NCBI RefSeq assembly: GCF_002148795.1
Contig: NZ_MPOB01000009.1
Coordinates: 62,001-126,000, forward strand
Reading direction: 5' to 3'
DNA length: 64,000 nucleotides
From: Oceanibaculum nanhaiense
GTDB lineage: Bacteria; Pseudomonadota; Alphaproteobacteria; Oceanibaculales; Oceanibaculaceae
The first letter of the stretch is position 1, and every line of letters begins with the position of its first letter. Positions 22,237 to 32,255 of the stretch are shown here, in pieces. The notes under the pieces are model-generated. The model worked only from the letters and a program-made list of their open reading frames with translations, was not told the DNA's origin and ran no database searches. The position numbers and the translations under genes were made by a program.

Positions 22237-23052
22237 TTAGGCGGATTTCTTGAGTTTCTCTCCGGCTTTGGCGCGCTGCCAGAGCGCTTCCATCTCCGCG
22301 AGGCTGGCCTGATCGGGCGTGCGCCCTTCGGCGGCCAGGGCCGATTCGATGAACTGAAAGCGCCGTTCGAACTTGGCATTGCAGTCGCGCAAGGCAAGCT
22401 CCGGATCGACCTTCAGATGGCGGGCGAGGTTGGTGAGCGCGAAGATCAGATCGCCCATCTCCTCATGAATATTCGCGGAATCGCGGCGCTCGGCGGCCAG
22501 CTCTTCCTTCAGTTCGGCCAGCTCTTCCTCGATCTTGGCGATGACCTGCGCGGTTTCCGGCCAGTCGAAGCCGACCCGCGCGGCGCGCTTCTGCAGCTTT
22601 TCGGCGCGCATCAGCGCCGGCAGGGCAAGGCCGACATCGTCGAGAATGCTGGCTGTTCTGCCTTTCGCCTCGGCCTTGCGGGCGCGCTCGGCGGCCTTCA
22701 GCTCTTCCCAGCTCAGCTTGACCGCCTCGGCAGTGTCGGCCGTGCCATCGGTGAACACATGCGGATGGCGCTCGACCAGCTTGTCGGAGATCGCGGTCGC
22801 CACGGCGTCGAAATCGAAATGCCCGTCTTCCTTTGCCATCTCAGCATGGAATACGACCTGGAGGAGGAGGTCGCCCAGCTCGTCGCGCAGCTGGCCCATA
22901 TCGCCCTGGCGGATCGCATCGTCCACCTCATAGGCTTCTTCGATGGTGTAGGGCGCTATGCTGGCGAAATCCTGCGCGCGGTCCCACGGGCAGCCGTCCG
23001 GCGCGCGGAGGCGCGCCATGATCCCGAGAAGCCTGTCGATCGGTGCGGTCAT
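22237..23052 (-). CDS. mazG: Nucleoside triphosphate pyrophosphohydrolase MazG
   Basis: MazG hydrolyses NTPs to NMP and pyrophosphate. The 271-residue protein has two MazG repeats. The first includes CPWDRAQDFASI, EEAYE and the ExxD metal motif DELGDLLLQVVFHA. The second includes EELAELKEEL and HEEMGDLIFALTNLARHL. The ATG at 23052 gives the usual N-terminus (MTAPIDRLLGIMARLR). Upstream in-frame codons encode an atypical extension. Confidence 0.95.
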   Translation of the reverse strand: MTAPIDRLLGIMARLRAPDGCPWDRAQDFASIAPYTIEEAYEVDDAIRQGDMGQLRDELGDLLLQVVFHAEMAKEDGHFDFDAVATAISDKLVERHPHVFTDGTADTAEAVKLSWEELKAAERARKAEAKGRTASILDDVGLALPALMRAEKLQKRAARVGFDWPETAQVIAKIEEELAELKEELAAERRDSANIHEEMGDLIFALTNLARHLKVDPELALRDCNAKFERRFQFIESALAAEGRTPDQASLAEMEALWQRAKAGEKLKKSA

Positions 23053-23190
23053 GAGATGCGGAATAAGCTGTATGGTTACCGGAGCGGGAGAGTAGCGAGA
23101 ATGGGCAGGGGATGAAACCCCGGATGGTGATCGCCGTGTGGCGATTGCAGCGTCCAATTATCGCATAATGTATATTATGGTAAATATTGA

Positions 23191-23988
23191 TCAGGCAAGG
23201 GCCAGGGTTACGATCAGTTCGGACTCATTATCCTCGGTGAAGCCGCTGCGGCACCCCGTCAGCGTCAGCCCGGCGGCTGTTGCCAGGGTTTCGATATCCT
23301 GCCTGTCGAGGATTGCATACTGCATGGCAGCGCTTTCCTCGCGAAGAATCGCCCCGGATTCATCCAGCAGCGCGAATGTCAGCGCCGTAATATGGACGGC
23401 ACCATTCTCCACCACCCGGTTCTCTGTGGTGTGGTATGCCAGCCTGCCGCTAAACCCCTGAGCCTCGGATTTCAGCACCAGGCTGCCGCGCTGGGCATCG
23501 ATCTCGCTCTGCGGGACCGGACGGCGCAGCAGATCGGCGTCCGGCAGATGCAGCACGGCCTGACCGTCCGGCGTCAGATGATCGGCGATGCGCTGCAGAA
23601 AGCTGCGCCGTCCGTCCGGATCCAGTACATAGCTCAGGCCGTAATAGCCGACGATGATGCGTTCGAACCGGCAGCCAAAGGCGAAATTCTCCATCCGCTG
23701 GGCGCACAGTAACGGCCGTCCGAGATCGGTATTACCGCCATAATGGGTCTGGGCCTGCTGCAGGAGCTCCACCGAGGCATCGAAGCCGACAAGCAGCCGT
23801 CCCGGTGCCCCCAGCGCCGGAAACAGCCTTCCGCTGCCGCAGGCGGCTTCCAGAACGCTGCCGGTGCCGGCGGTGAAGTCGCGATAGAACTCCGCCTCGC
23901 CGATCAGGTTCGAAGCGCGCCCGAACAGCAGATCGTAGAACCCGACCCGCAGATTATGGCCGCTGAAAAATGCCGCTCCGTCAGTCAT
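23191..23988 (-). CDS. Class I SAM-dependent methyltransferase
   Basis: A 265-residue protein with a Rossmann-like methyltransferase fold. Motif I is VLEAACGSGRLFPAL with the acidic residue of motif II in GFDASVELL. The motif IV region is RIIVGYYGLSYVLD. The substrate cannot be read from the sequence. It is 138 bases from the mazG start on the same strand, so it may be independent. It is divergent from the esterase gene. Confidence 0.85.
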   Translation of the reverse strand: MTDGAAFFSGHNLRVGFYDLLFGRASNLIGEAEFYRDFTAGTGSVLEAACGSGRLFPALGAPGRLLVGFDASVELLQQAQTHYGGNTDLGRPLLCAQRMENFAFGCRFERIIVGYYGLSYVLDPDGRRSFLQRIADHLTPDGQAVLHLPDADLLRRPVPQSEIDAQRGSLVLKSEAQGFSGRLAYHTTENRVVENGAVHITALTFALLDESGAILREESAAMQYAILDRQDIETLATAAGLTLTGCRSGFTEDNESELIVTLALA

Positions 23989-24046
23989 GCGCGCAGCTTA
24001 TGCGATCAGGCCTCGACTTGCGCAAAAATCGACCGAATTCAGACTA

Positions 24047-24931
24047 ATGTCTGTTCTTGTTCTCGCACGCGCGCTGAAATTCACGGCAATCCCTGCTCTG
24101 GTCGCCTCGCTGCTGTCCGGTTGCTCCGGCCTGGCAACGCTGAACGCGGCGTTGCTGTCGCAGGATTATCCGGTTGCGGCGGATATTGCTTATGGGCCGG
24201 ATCCCCGGCACCGGCTGGATGTACACAGGCCGGAGGACGGTTCGGGACACCCGGTGGTTGTCTTTTTCTACGGCGGCGGCTGGAAGAATGGCGACCGCGG
24301 CGATTACCGGTTCGTTGCCGAGGCGCTGGTGAAGCGCGGCTATGTCGTCGTGATTCCGGATTACCGGGTCTATCCGGCGGTGCGGTTCCCTTCCTTCATC
24401 GAGGATGGCGCCAGGGCTGTCGCCTGGGCGCGCGAGAATGTTGGGCGCTATGGCGGCGACCCTGAGCGGATATATCTCGGCGGTCACTCGGCCGGGGCGC
24501 ATCTGGGCGCGATGCTGGCGCTGAACCGGCACTACCTGCAGGCTGAAGGTCTCGATACGGATATCGTCAAGGGCTTCTTCGGCCTGGCCGGGCCCTATGC
24601 GTTCGACCCGACAGAATACAGATCGACCCGCAATATCTTCGCCACGGCGGAAAACCGGGAGAGCACCCAGCCGGTCGCGTTCGTGACCGGCCGCGCGCCG
24701 CCCATGCTGCTGCTGCACGGCGCCGGTGACGGCACGGTCTATCCGGTGAACTCAAAGGAACTGGCAAAGGCCTTGCGCGAGAAGAACGTGCCGGTCCGTC
24801 ATGTCGAATATCCCGATACCGGCCATATCGCCATCTTGCTGGCCTTCTATCCGGAACTGGCCGGGTCGTTGCCGCTGATCGATGATGTCACCCGCGCCCT
24901 GCAGGATTTCGAGGCCGGGACGTTCCGTTAA
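24047..24931 (+). CDS. Alpha/beta-hydrolase lipoprotein esterase
   Basis: A 294-residue serine hydrolase of the carboxylesterase/kynurenine formamidase-like group. It has a lipoprotein signal (lipobox LLSGC), the oxyanion-hole segment FFYGGGWKNGD, the nucleophile elbow GGHSAGAHLG, the acid Asp near LHGAGDGTVYP and the catalytic His in DTGHIAI. The ATG at 24047 gives a good signal peptide. It is probably a membrane-anchored periplasmic esterase of unknown substrate. It overlaps the end of the convergent MBL gene by 4 bases. Confidence 0.85.
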   Translation: MSVLVLARALKFTAIPALVASLLSGCSGLATLNAALLSQDYPVAADIAYGPDPRHRLDVHRPEDGSGHPVVVFFYGGGWKNGDRGDYRFVAEALVKRGYVVVIPDYRVYPAVRFPSFIEDGARAVAWARENVGRYGGDPERIYLGGHSAGAHLGAMLALNRHYLQAEGLDTDIVKGFFGLAGPYAFDPTEYRSTRNIFATAENRESTQPVAFVTGRAPPMLLLHGAGDGTVYPVNSKELAKALREKNVPVRHVEYPDTGHIAILLAFYPELAGSLPLIDDVTRALQDFEAGTFR

Positions 24932-25704
24932 CCCTCAATCACCAATCCGTCATAGCCAGGCTCCACGCCGGGCGGACAGGCCACGCGCAAGGCCTCGTAA
25001 TCGGCGTGGTGGTTCATGTGGTGCAGCACCGCCCTGCCCGGTTTCACCCGCGCTACCCATTCCATCGTGCGCTCGAAATGCGCATGGGTCGGGTGCGGCT
25101 CGAAGCGCAGGCAATCGACGATCCAGACATCGACGCCGGTCAGCAGGTCGAGGGCCTCGTCGGACAGGAAAGCCACATCCGTCGAGTAGGCAGCGCTCAT
25201 TTTATTCGGCATATCGAACCGAAAACCCGTTGAAACAGAATAGCCATGGTCCTGTTCGAAGGATGTCACGCGGATGCTGCCAACCTGGAACGGCCCATCG
25301 ATCACATGCGGTGTCAGGCAGGGTTTGTAGAAGTAGTCCTTCTCGATGGGCTTGAAGACATAGCTGAAGCGCTTCCCGATGGCGTCCAGGGTGGCCGCAT
25401 CGGCATGGCAGTCGATCCAGCGCCCGGTCAGCAGGTTCAGCCCCCTCACCTCGTCGATGCCGTGCACATGGTCGGCATGGGCATGGGTATAGAGTATGGC
25501 CGTAACGTCCTGCACATTGGCATCGACCAGCTGGTCGTGCAGGTCCGGTGGGGTATCGACCAGCAGGGTAGTTTCCCCGTGCTGGACGAGGATGGAGGCG
25601 CGCCGGCGGCGGTTCTTGGGGTTGGCGGGATCGCAGTTTCCCCAGTTTCCGCCGATCATCGGCACGCCGGTCGAGGAGCCGCAGCCGAGGATGGTAATGC
25701 GCAT
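24928..25704 (-). CDS. MBL-fold phosphodiesterase (PhnP-like)
   Basis: A 258-residue metallo-beta-lactamase-fold hydrolase. It begins with MRITILGCGSSTGVPMIGG and has the metal motif THAHADHVHGID, with a further ligand-type Asp/His in the LSDEALDLL and HHMNHHADY regions. This matches the PhnP-like cyclic phosphodiesterase/tRNase Z-related group commonly found after tatD in alphaproteobacteria. It is the last gene of the tmk-holB-metG-tatD operon, 9 bases after tatD. Confidence 0.9.
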   Translation of the reverse strand: MRITILGCGSSTGVPMIGGNWGNCDPANPKNRRRRASILVQHGETTLLVDTPPDLHDQLVDANVQDVTAILYTHAHADHVHGIDEVRGLNLLTGRWIDCHADAATLDAIGKRFSYVFKPIEKDYFYKPCLTPHVIDGPFQVGSIRVTSFEQDHGYSVSTGFRFDMPNKMSAAYSTDVAFLSDEALDLLTGVDVWIVDCLRFEPHPTHAHFERTMEWVARVKPGRAVLHHMNHHADYEALRVACPPGVEPGYDGLVIEG

Positions 25705-25713
25705 GGTAGCGCC

Positions 25714-26508
25714 TTAACCTGAAATCTGGGCCGGCGCCGGCACCTTGTTGAAAAGATGCAGGAAATTCTCGGTCGTCCGGGTCTCGATCTCGGTCATGCC
25801 AACCCCTTTCAGCTCCGCCACCACCTTCGCCGTATGGGCGACAAAGGCCGGTTCGTTGCGCTTTCCCCGGTGCGGCACCGGCGCAAGATAGGGAGAATCG
25901 GTCTCGACCAGGATCCGGTCCAGCGGTAGTGCCTTCACCGTCTCGCGCAGTTCCTCCGCCTTCTTGAAGGTGACGATGCCGGACAGTGAAATATACAATC
26001 CTAGTTTCAGGCACTCCTCCGCCAGCCAGGCCGAGGAGCTGAAACAATGGATCAGGCCGGGGTAGTTCCCCCGCCCCATCTCGTCCTTCAGGATCGCCAC
26101 CGTATCCTCGTCCGCGTCGCGCGTGTGGACCACCAGCGGCAGGCCGGTTTCCCGCGCGGCACGGATATGGGACCGGAAGCTGCGCTGCTGGGCCTCCCGC
26201 GCGCTGTGCTCGTAGAAATAGTCGAGGCCGGTTTCGCCGATGCCGACGACCTTCGGGTGGCGCGCCGCCTCGACCAGCCGGGCGGTATCGATTTCCGGCT
26301 GGCTGTCCGCCTCATGCGGGTGGATGCCGACGGTGCAATAGATGTCGTCATACCGTTCGGCGATAGCGCGGACGCGCTCGAACTCAGTGATCTTGGTGCA
26401 GATCGTCACCATCCGCCCGATGCCGGCGGCCCGGGCACGCTCGACGACCGCGTCCAGTTCCTCGGCGAAATCCGGAAAATCGAGATGGCAGTGGCTGTCG
26501 ACCAGCAT
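25714..26508 (-). CDS. tatD: TatD-family metal-dependent DNase
   Basis: A 264-residue TIM-barrel hydrolase. It has the N-terminal metal motif DSHCHLDF, the Glu ligand in GETGLDYFY, histidines in VVHTRDAD and HCFSS, and the late Asp in VETDSPYLAPVPHRGK. TatD enzymes are 3'-5' exonucleases linked to DNA repair and quality control. The start overlaps the metG stop (ATGA at 26505-26508 on the minus strand), so translation is probably coupled. Confidence 0.95.
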   Translation of the reverse strand: MLVDSHCHLDFPDFAEELDAVVERARAAGIGRMVTICTKITEFERVRAIAERYDDIYCTVGIHPHEADSQPEIDTARLVEAARHPKVVGIGETGLDYFYEHSAREAQQRSFRSHIRAARETGLPLVVHTRDADEDTVAILKDEMGRGNYPGLIHCFSSSAWLAEECLKLGLYISLSGIVTFKKAEELRETVKALPLDRILVETDSPYLAPVPHRGKRNEPAFVAHTAKVVAELKGVGMTEIETRTTENFLHLFNKVPAPAQISG

Positions 26509-28085
26509 CAGGCTTCCCCTTTCGCTGCATCCTCTTCCACCCAGCGCGGGAACACCGCTGCCGGGGCCGGCAACGCGGTGCCGGGCTTCAGCCGCCCGGC
26601 GGCGCCAAGGCTGGCGAAGCTGCGGGCCTCTTCCGGCAATGCCAGCAGATCAAGCATCCGGGCGGCAGCGGCGGGTGTTGCGGGCTGCGCCAGAATGGCG
26701 GCCTGGCGGATCAGCTCGGCGGTAACGTAAAGCACCGTCTCCATCCGCTTCGGGTCGGTCTTCTTCAGCGCCCAGGGGGCCTCGCCGGCGAAATAGCGGT
26801 TGGCCTCGCCGATCAGCGCCCAGACCTCGGCCAGCATGTTGTGGATTTCGTAATTCTCCATCGCCGCGCGCGCGCCGGCCAGCAGACCATCGGCCTGGGC
26901 CAGGATCGCTGTGTCTGCATCGCTGAAATCGCCCGGTTCCGGTACCACGCCGCCGCAATTCTTCGCGATCATCGACAGCGAGCGCTGCGCCAGATTGCCG
27001 AAATCATTGGCGAGGTCGGCATTGATGCGGTTCACCAGAGCCTCGTGGCTGTAGCTGCCATCCTGGCCGAACGGCACCTCGCGGCAGAAGAAATAGCGGA
27101 TCTGATCGACGCCATAGGTATCGGCCATGGCGATCGGGTCGATGACATTGCCGACCGATTTAGACATCTTCTCGCCGCGGTTGGTGAGGAAGCCGTGGCC
27201 GAATACGCGCTTCGGCAAAGGCAGGTCGGCGGACATCAGGAAGGCCGGCCAGTAGATGGCGTGGAAGCGCACGATATCCTTGCCGATCACATGCGCGTCG
27301 GCCGGCCAGAATTTTTGGAAAGCCTCGCCCTCGCGGTCGGGATAGCCCAGCCCGGTGATGTAGTTGGTCAGCGCATCGACCCAGACATACATGACATGCT
27401 TCGGATCGCCCGGCACCGGCACGCCCCAGTCGAAGGTGGTGCGCGAGACCGAGAGGTCCTTCAGGCCGGCCTTCACGAAGCTCGTCACCTCGTTGCGCCG
27501 CCCATCGGGCTGGATGAAGCCGGGATTGGCCTCATAATAGGCCAGAAGCCGGTCCTGATAGGCCGACAGCCTGAAGAAGTAGCTCTCCTCCTCGACCCAT
27601 TCGACCGGCGAACCTGTCGGTGCGAGGCGCGTGCCGTCCGGCTGTTTGGTCAGCTCGTCCTCGCCGAAATAGGCCTCGTCGCGCACCGAGTACCAGCCGC
27701 CATATTTGCCGAGATAGATGTCGCCGGCCGCCTGCATGCGGCCCCACAGCTCCTGCACGGAGGCGTAGTGCCGGGGTTCCGTCGTGCGGATGAAATCGTC
27801 GTTCGAGATGTTCAGGTGCCGCACCATGTTCTGAAACTTGGGCGCCATCTCATCGGCCAGCTGGCGCGGCGTGATGCCCAGCTTTTCCGCCGTCTGCTGC
27901 ATCTTCTGGCCGTGCTCGTCGGTGCCGGTCAGGAACATCACCTCATAGCCGTCCAGCCGCTTGAAGCGCGCGATCACGTCACTGGCGATCGCCTCATAGG
28001 CGTGGCCGATATGTGGCGCGCCATTCGGGTAGGAAATGGCCGTGGTGATATAAAAGGTCTTCGGCGCGGACCCCGACATGCTCAT
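26508..28085 (-). CDS. metG: Methionyl-tRNA synthetase
   Basis: This enzyme charges initiator and elongator tRNA-Met. The 525 residues correspond to the short form without a C-terminal EMAP-like tRNA-binding domain. The HIGH motif appears as PHIGHAYE and the KMSKS motif as [14 protein letters not shown], followed by an alpha-helical anticodon-binding domain. Start is at 28085, or 28079 for the second Met. It lies between holB and tatD in one operon. Confidence 0.96.
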   Translation of the reverse strand: MSMSGSAPKTFYITTAISYPNGAPHIGHAYEAIASDVIARFKRLDGYEVMFLTGTDEHGQKMQQTAEKLGITPRQLADEMAPKFQNMVRHLNISNDDFIRTTEPRHYASVQELWGRMQAAGDIYLGKYGGWYSVRDEAYFGEDELTKQPDGTRLAPTGSPVEWVEEESYFFRLSAYQDRLLAYYEANPGFIQPDGRRNEVTSFVKAGLKDLSVSRTTFDWGVPVPGDPKHVMYVWVDALTNYITGLGYPDREGEAFQKFWPADAHVIGKDIVRFHAIYWPAFLMSADLPLPKRVFGHGFLTNRGEKMSKSVGNVIDPIAMADTYGVDQIRYFFCREVPFGQDGSYSHEALVNRINADLANDFGNLAQRSLSMIAKNCGGVVPEPGDFSDADTAILAQADGLLAGARAAMENYEIHNMLAEVWALIGEANRYFAGEAPWALKKTDPKRMETVLYVTAELIRQAAILAQPATPAAAARMLDLLALPEEARSFASLGAAGRLKPGTALPAPAAVFPRWVEEDAAKGEA

Positions 28086-28114
28086 CTGTACTCCAGCGAA
28101 AGTTCAGGCCCCCT

Positions 28115-28140
28115 TAGGGCGCTCCCCCTAGGGCGCTCCC
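28115..28140. repeat. 14-bp-period duplication over the holB stop codon
   Basis: The 12-mer TAGGGCGCTCCC occurs at 28115-28126 and 28129-28140. The second copy spans the last codons and the TAG stop of holB (minus strand), and the first lies just beyond the stop. This is a small tandem duplication without effect on the protein. Confidence 0.85.
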
Positions 28141-29246
28141 TGCAGCGCCAGGAAGGCGCCGATCACCACCTGCTTGCGATCCAGGTTGATGGCATCGGTG
28201 CGGGCCGTCAGATGCCGCACTTTCTCCCATAGCTCCAGCCAGCGATCAAGGCTGTGCAGCGTTGCCAGCCGCCGCAGGGCCGCTTCTTCCTCCACAAGGA
28301 CAGGCTGCGGCATCTGTCCCAGCCCCCTGGCGCGGGCCAGGCGCGCGATCCAGTCGGCCAGCAGCGACATTGCGGTCTGGAACGCGGCCTCGGTCCCGGC
28401 ACGCTCGAACCGGCCGGCAAAGGCATGCAGCTTGCGCGCCTCCAGATCGGGCAAGGCGGCGAGCAGCCCGACCAGATCGCGATACAGCGCCATGCCGCCC
28501 GCCGCATGCAGCGCCAGCGCGCCTCCGATGCTGCCTTCCGCCAGCCGTGTTAGCAGCAGCCGGTTCTCGCCTGATTCCTCAGGCAGGTAATGCGCCAGCA
28601 GTCGGTCCATATCCGCCTCGCCCAAGGGCGACAGCCGCAGCAGCCGGCAGCGCGAACGGATGGTCGGCAGCAGCCGGCCGGGACTGTGGCTGACCAGCAG
28701 CAGCAGCGCGTTTGCCGGCGGTTCCTCCAATATCTTCAGGATCGCGTTGGCGGCGTTGCGGTTCATCTCATCGACACTGTCGATCACCACCACGCGCCAG
28801 CCCTTGCCGGATGCCGTCTTGTGCAGGAAACCGGCGACGCGCCGAGCATCCTCGACGACGATCTCGCTGCGTTCCTTCTTGGTGCGTTCGTTGATGCCGC
28901 GTTCCACGCTCAGCAGATCGGGGTGGCTGGCCGCCGCGACCTGCCGGAACACGGTGCTGGCGGGATCGACTTCAAGATTGCCAGAGGGCAGATTGTCGGC
29001 CGCCGGCGCATCACCGAACAGGGAAGGACCGTCGTCCGATTCGCCGCCGATACCGCCATTCAGGGCGAAGCGGGCGATGCGGTAGGCGAAACTCGCCTTG
29101 CCGATCCCGGGCGGGCCGGCGATCAGCCAGGCATGCGGCAGTTTCCCGCTCTGACAGGCGGACAGGAAGGTCGCCTCCGCCGCCTCCTGTCCCACCAGCA
29201 GCGGGTTGGCGCGGGGCTCAGGCCAGGCTTGATCTTCCGTGCTCAC
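28128..29246 (-). CDS. holB: DNA polymerase III subunit delta'
   Basis: The delta' subunit is part of the clamp loader. The 372-residue protein has a AAA+ fold with a P-loop-like GPPGIGKASF, a sensor-type region (VVVIDSVDEMNRNAANAILKILEEPP, the SRC-type segment TIRSRCRLLRL) and a helical collar domain at the C-terminus. It overlaps tmk by 4 bases, as usual for this operon. The zinc-binding cysteines of the E. coli protein are absent. Confidence 0.94.
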   Translation of the reverse strand: MSTEDQAWPEPRANPLLVGQEAAEATFLSACQSGKLPHAWLIAGPPGIGKASFAYRIARFALNGGIGGESDDGPSLFGDAPAADNLPSGNLEVDPASTVFRQVAAASHPDLLSVERGINERTKKERSEIVVEDARRVAGFLHKTASGKGWRVVVIDSVDEMNRNAANAILKILEEPPANALLLLVSHSPGRLLPTIRSRCRLLRLSPLGEADMDRLLAHYLPEESGENRLLLTRLAEGSIGGALALHAAGGMALYRDLVGLLAALPDLEARKLHAFAGRFERAGTEAAFQTAMSLLADWIARLARARGLGQMPQPVLVEEEAALRRLATLHSLDRWLELWEKVRHLTARTDAINLDRKQVVIGAFLALQGAP

Positions 29247-29917
29247 GATCTCTCCAGCCCTAAACGGGTGGCGACGGCGTCGCGGATCGCGGTGGCGACC
29301 GTCTCGATATCCGCCGTGGCGTCGATCACCACGCAGCGCTCCGGTTCGTGCCGGGCGATATCCAGGAAACCCTCGCGCAGCCGGCGGTGAAAGTCGAGAC
29401 CCATGCGCTCGAACCGGTCTTCACCGGAACCAGGCGCTTGGGAGCCGCGCGCGCTTGCGCGGGCCAGCCCGGCTTCCACCGGCATGTCGAGGATTAGCGT
29501 CAGGTCCGGCTTCATGCCGGCGATGGCAATCTGTTGCAGCTGTTCCACCGGCTGCCGCCCCAACCCGTGCGCATAGCCCTGATAGGCCATGGTCGAATCG
29601 GAAAACCGGTCGCAGACGATCCAGCGCCCGGCTTCCAGCGCGGGGCGGATGCGCTGTTCGACATGCATGCGCCGCGCCGCCGTCATCAGCAGCGCCTCGG
29701 CCATGGCGTCCCAGCGGTCGATGCTGCCATTGACGATGAGAGTGCGGATCGCCTCGGCCCCCGGCGCGCCACCCGGTTCCCGCGTGGTCTCGGCGGGGAT
29801 GCCGCGCGCGGCCAGCCAATCAGCCAGCCGGCCGATCTGGGTCGATTTTCCGGCTCCTTCTCCGCCTTCCAGCGTGATGAAGCGGCCGCGTATCGTTTTG
29901 CCGCTGCTCTCGCTCAT
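29243..29917 (-). CDS. tmk: Thymidylate kinase
   Basis: Tmk phosphorylates dTMP to dTDP. The 224-residue protein has the P-loop LEGGEGAGKSTQ, the DRF-type motif CDRFSDSTMAYQGYAHG and a LID region with RASARG. It is the second gene of the apparent operon beginning with the D,D-carboxypeptidase; the gap is only 6 bases. Confidence 0.96.
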   Translation of the reverse strand: MSESSGKTIRGRFITLEGGEGAGKSTQIGRLADWLAARGIPAETTREPGGAPGAEAIRTLIVNGSIDRWDAMAEALLMTAARRMHVEQRIRPALEAGRWIVCDRFSDSTMAYQGYAHGLGRQPVEQLQQIAIAGMKPDLTLILDMPVEAGLARASARGSQAPGSGEDRFERMGLDFHRRLREGFLDIARHEPERCVVIDATADIETVATAIRDAVATRLGLERS

Positions 29918-29923
29918 GCGCCG

Positions 29924-31078
29924 TCAGCGCGGGCCGAACGCCAGATGCTGGGCTGCTGCCAGCATCCGGCCGAACAGGCCCAGTTCCTCCACATCGGCGC
30001 CGGCCTGCAGCGGATAGTCCATGGTGGCTCCGTTGGGCAGGGCGACGCGCAGCGTGGCGATCCGGTCGCCCTGTTTCACTGGGGCCGCGACCGGCCCGTC
30101 ATAGACGGCGCTGACCACCATGCTGCGGCGTGCCGCCTTCGGCACGGTGATGACGATATCCTCGGCTGATACCAGCGGAACGGTATGGGTGTCGCCCATC
30201 CAGATTTCCGCCTGTTCCACCGTCTCGCCGGCCTTGAACAGGCTCAGCGCCTCGAATTCGCGGAACGCCCAATCCATCAGCCGGCCGGATTCCTGCGAGC
30301 GCGCGTTCATGCTGGGCAGGCCGTTCACCACCAGGATGATGCGCCGGCCGTCCCGCTTGGCCGAGGCGGTGAGGCCGTAGCCCGAGGCCTCGGTATGGCC
30401 GGTCTTCAGCCCGTCCGCCCCCGGCATGGTGTAGAGCAGCGGATTCCGGTTGCCCTGGCGGATCTCATTATAGGTGAAGCTTGTTTCCGCATAGTAATGA
30501 TAATACTCGGGAAAATCGGCAATGATGCGCTCCGCCAGGACCGCAAGCTCGCGCGCCGTCATGACGTGGTCCTCGTCGGGCCAGCCGGTCGCGTTGCGGA
30601 AGACGCTTTTCTCCAGACCGATCTTGCGCGCCGTCTCGGTCATCATCTCGGCGAAGGCTTCTTCGGAACCGGCAATGCCTTCCGCCACCACGATGCAGGC
30701 GTCATTGCCCGACTGCACGATGATGCCGCGCAGCAGATCCTCGACGGAGACCCGGCTGCCCACCTCGACAAACATCTTGGAGCCGCCCTTGCGCCACGCC
30801 TTTTCGCTGACCAGGAACTCGTCTTCCAGCGTCAGCCGCCCGTCTTTCAGCCGCTGGAAGATCATGTAGGCCGTCATCAGCTTGCTCATGGAGGCCGGCG
30901 GCATCAGCGAGTCGGCATCCTTGTCGAGCAGGACCGTTCCGGTCTGGGCATCGAGGATATAAGCCTGTTTGGCCGGGGTCTCGATCTCCTGCGCGCCGAC
31001 CGACAGCGGGGCCAGCAGGACAGCCCCGACGATCGCGGCTCCTACCATGGCAGGGCGGAACGTGCTGTAACCGATCAT
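29924..31078 (-). CDS. D-alanyl-D-alanine carboxypeptidase (PBP5/6 family)
   Basis: A periplasmic low-molecular-weight penicillin-binding protein that trims pentapeptide side chains of peptidoglycan. The 384 residues start with a Sec signal peptide (cleavage after VGAQ or nearby). Peptidase S11 motifs are present: SMSK, SGN and KTGHT, with the C-terminal PBP5-type beta domain after residue 270. The ATG at 31078 has GGGTGA upstream, while an upstream TTG would add four residues. The order Dac-tmk-holB-metG is common in alphaproteobacteria. Confidence 0.93.
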   Translation of the reverse strand: MIGYSTFRPAMVGAAIVGAVLLAPLSVGAQEIETPAKQAYILDAQTGTVLLDKDADSLMPPASMSKLMTAYMIFQRLKDGRLTLEDEFLVSEKAWRKGGSKMFVEVGSRVSVEDLLRGIIVQSGNDACIVVAEGIAGSEEAFAEMMTETARKIGLEKSVFRNATGWPDEDHVMTARELAVLAERIIADFPEYYHYYAETSFTYNEIRQGNRNPLLYTMPGADGLKTGHTEASGYGLTASAKRDGRRIILVVNGLPSMNARSQESGRLMDWAFREFEALSLFKAGETVEQAEIWMGDTHTVPLVSAEDIVITVPKAARRSMVVSAVYDGPVAAPVKQGDRIATLRVALPNGATMDYPLQAGADVEELGLFGRMLAAAQHLAFGPR

Positions 31079-31193
31079 GAAGTCACCCAACTTACTCTGC
31101 GTTCAAAGGCTGCACTCGCATACCGCATCCTGCGGTACAAGATGGCCGAAATTTGGGCGCCCGGCGACTGAAGTCACACGATTGCGGCGGGTT

Positions 31194-32213
31194 TTAATCC
31201 ACCACCACGCGCGCCCCGGGATAGCCGGAACCGATCACCTGCTCCAGTATCGCATCGGCATCCGTGACCGAGGCCACCGGCCCCAGGCGTACCCGGTAGA
31301 ATGTCTGGCCATCGACCCGTGTCTCGGAAATCTGCGACGGGGCGATCCGGCGCAGCGCGCCGCTGAGCCGCAGCGCATTATTATGGTCGGAGAAGGCACC
31401 CGCCTGGATATAGATCCGCGTCTGTTCCACCGGCACGGTGTCGATCCTGCCGTCATTGCTCTGCGGCGCGCGGGCGGCCTGGGTGGCGCCCGCCTGGGTC
31501 GTCGCCGGGTTTATCACAGCAATCGGCGGCGGCGCCGGCGCGCGGCTGACGCCGCCGCTGGCGGAAGGTGCTGGTGGCAATGTCTCGGCACTGACCGAGG
31601 CGACCGGAGACGGCCGAACGGCCGGGCCCACCGATGCGCCCGGCTGCTGTGCGTCGGCGGTGGCGATCAGCGTGCCCTGTTTCGCCGCCTCGGCGAGGCG
31701 CTGGCTCTCCGCCGGCAGGATTTCGACCTTCACCTTGGCGGTTCCGCGCTGTTCGATGCCCAGAAGCTGCGCGCTGCGGCGCGACAGGTCGATGATCCGG
31801 CCATGCGCAAACGGACCGCGGTCGTTGACCCGGACCACCAGAGACCGGCCATTCTCCAGATTGGTGACCCGCACCAGGCTGGGCATCGGCAGGGTGCGGT
31901 GCGCGGCGGTCAGGTCGTTCTCGTCGTAGATTTCGCCATTGGCGGTCAGCTTGCCGTGGAAGCCGGGGCCATACCAGGAGGCGATGCCCGTCTCGGTGTA
32001 GCTGTAATCGACCGTCGGATAGTACCAGACGCCCCTTATCTCGTAAGGATCGCCAATCTTGTAATAGCCCTGGGCCTTGGCGGAAGGCTGCTGGATGGCT
32101 TTCGCTGTCTGCGCCGCGAACTGCGCTTCCGCGCAGGCCGCCAGGGCGAATGGCAGGAACATGGCCAGAGCGGCAAGACGGAGGCGAGGACGTGCGGTCA
32201 ATTGCCGATTCAT
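31194..32213 (-). CDS. rlpA: Septal ring lytic transglycosylase RlpA
   Basis: RlpA cleaves denuded glycan strands at the septum. The 339-residue lipoprotein has a lipobox (FALAAC, Cys27), a double-psi beta-barrel domain (about residues 75-165, with ASWYGPGFHGKLTANGE and VRVNDRGPF), a low-complexity Ala/Pro linker and a C-terminal SPOR domain (about residues 260-339) for binding denuded peptidoglycan. It lies between the carboxypeptidase and mltB on the same strand. Confidence 0.94.
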   Translation of the reverse strand: MNRQLTARPRLRLAALAMFLPFALAACAEAQFAAQTAKAIQQPSAKAQGYYKIGDPYEIRGVWYYPTVDYSYTETGIASWYGPGFHGKLTANGEIYDENDLTAAHRTLPMPSLVRVTNLENGRSLVVRVNDRGPFAHGRIIDLSRRSAQLLGIEQRGTAKVKVEILPAESQRLAEAAKQGTLIATADAQQPGASVGPAVRPSPVASVSAETLPPAPSASGGVSRAPAPPPIAVINPATTQAGATQAARAPQSNDGRIDTVPVEQTRIYIQAGAFSDHNNALRLSGALRRIAPSQISETRVDGQTFYRVRLGPVASVTDADAILEQVIGSGYPGARVVVD

Positions 32214-32255
32214 TATCTGGTGGCCAGTCTGAAGTCCGAAACAGTATCTGGTAGC

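Noticed and set aside
23138..23461. 107-residue frame near the mazG-methyltransferase gap
   Set aside because: It is mostly antisense to the methyltransferase gene and has no Shine-Dalgarno or family pattern.
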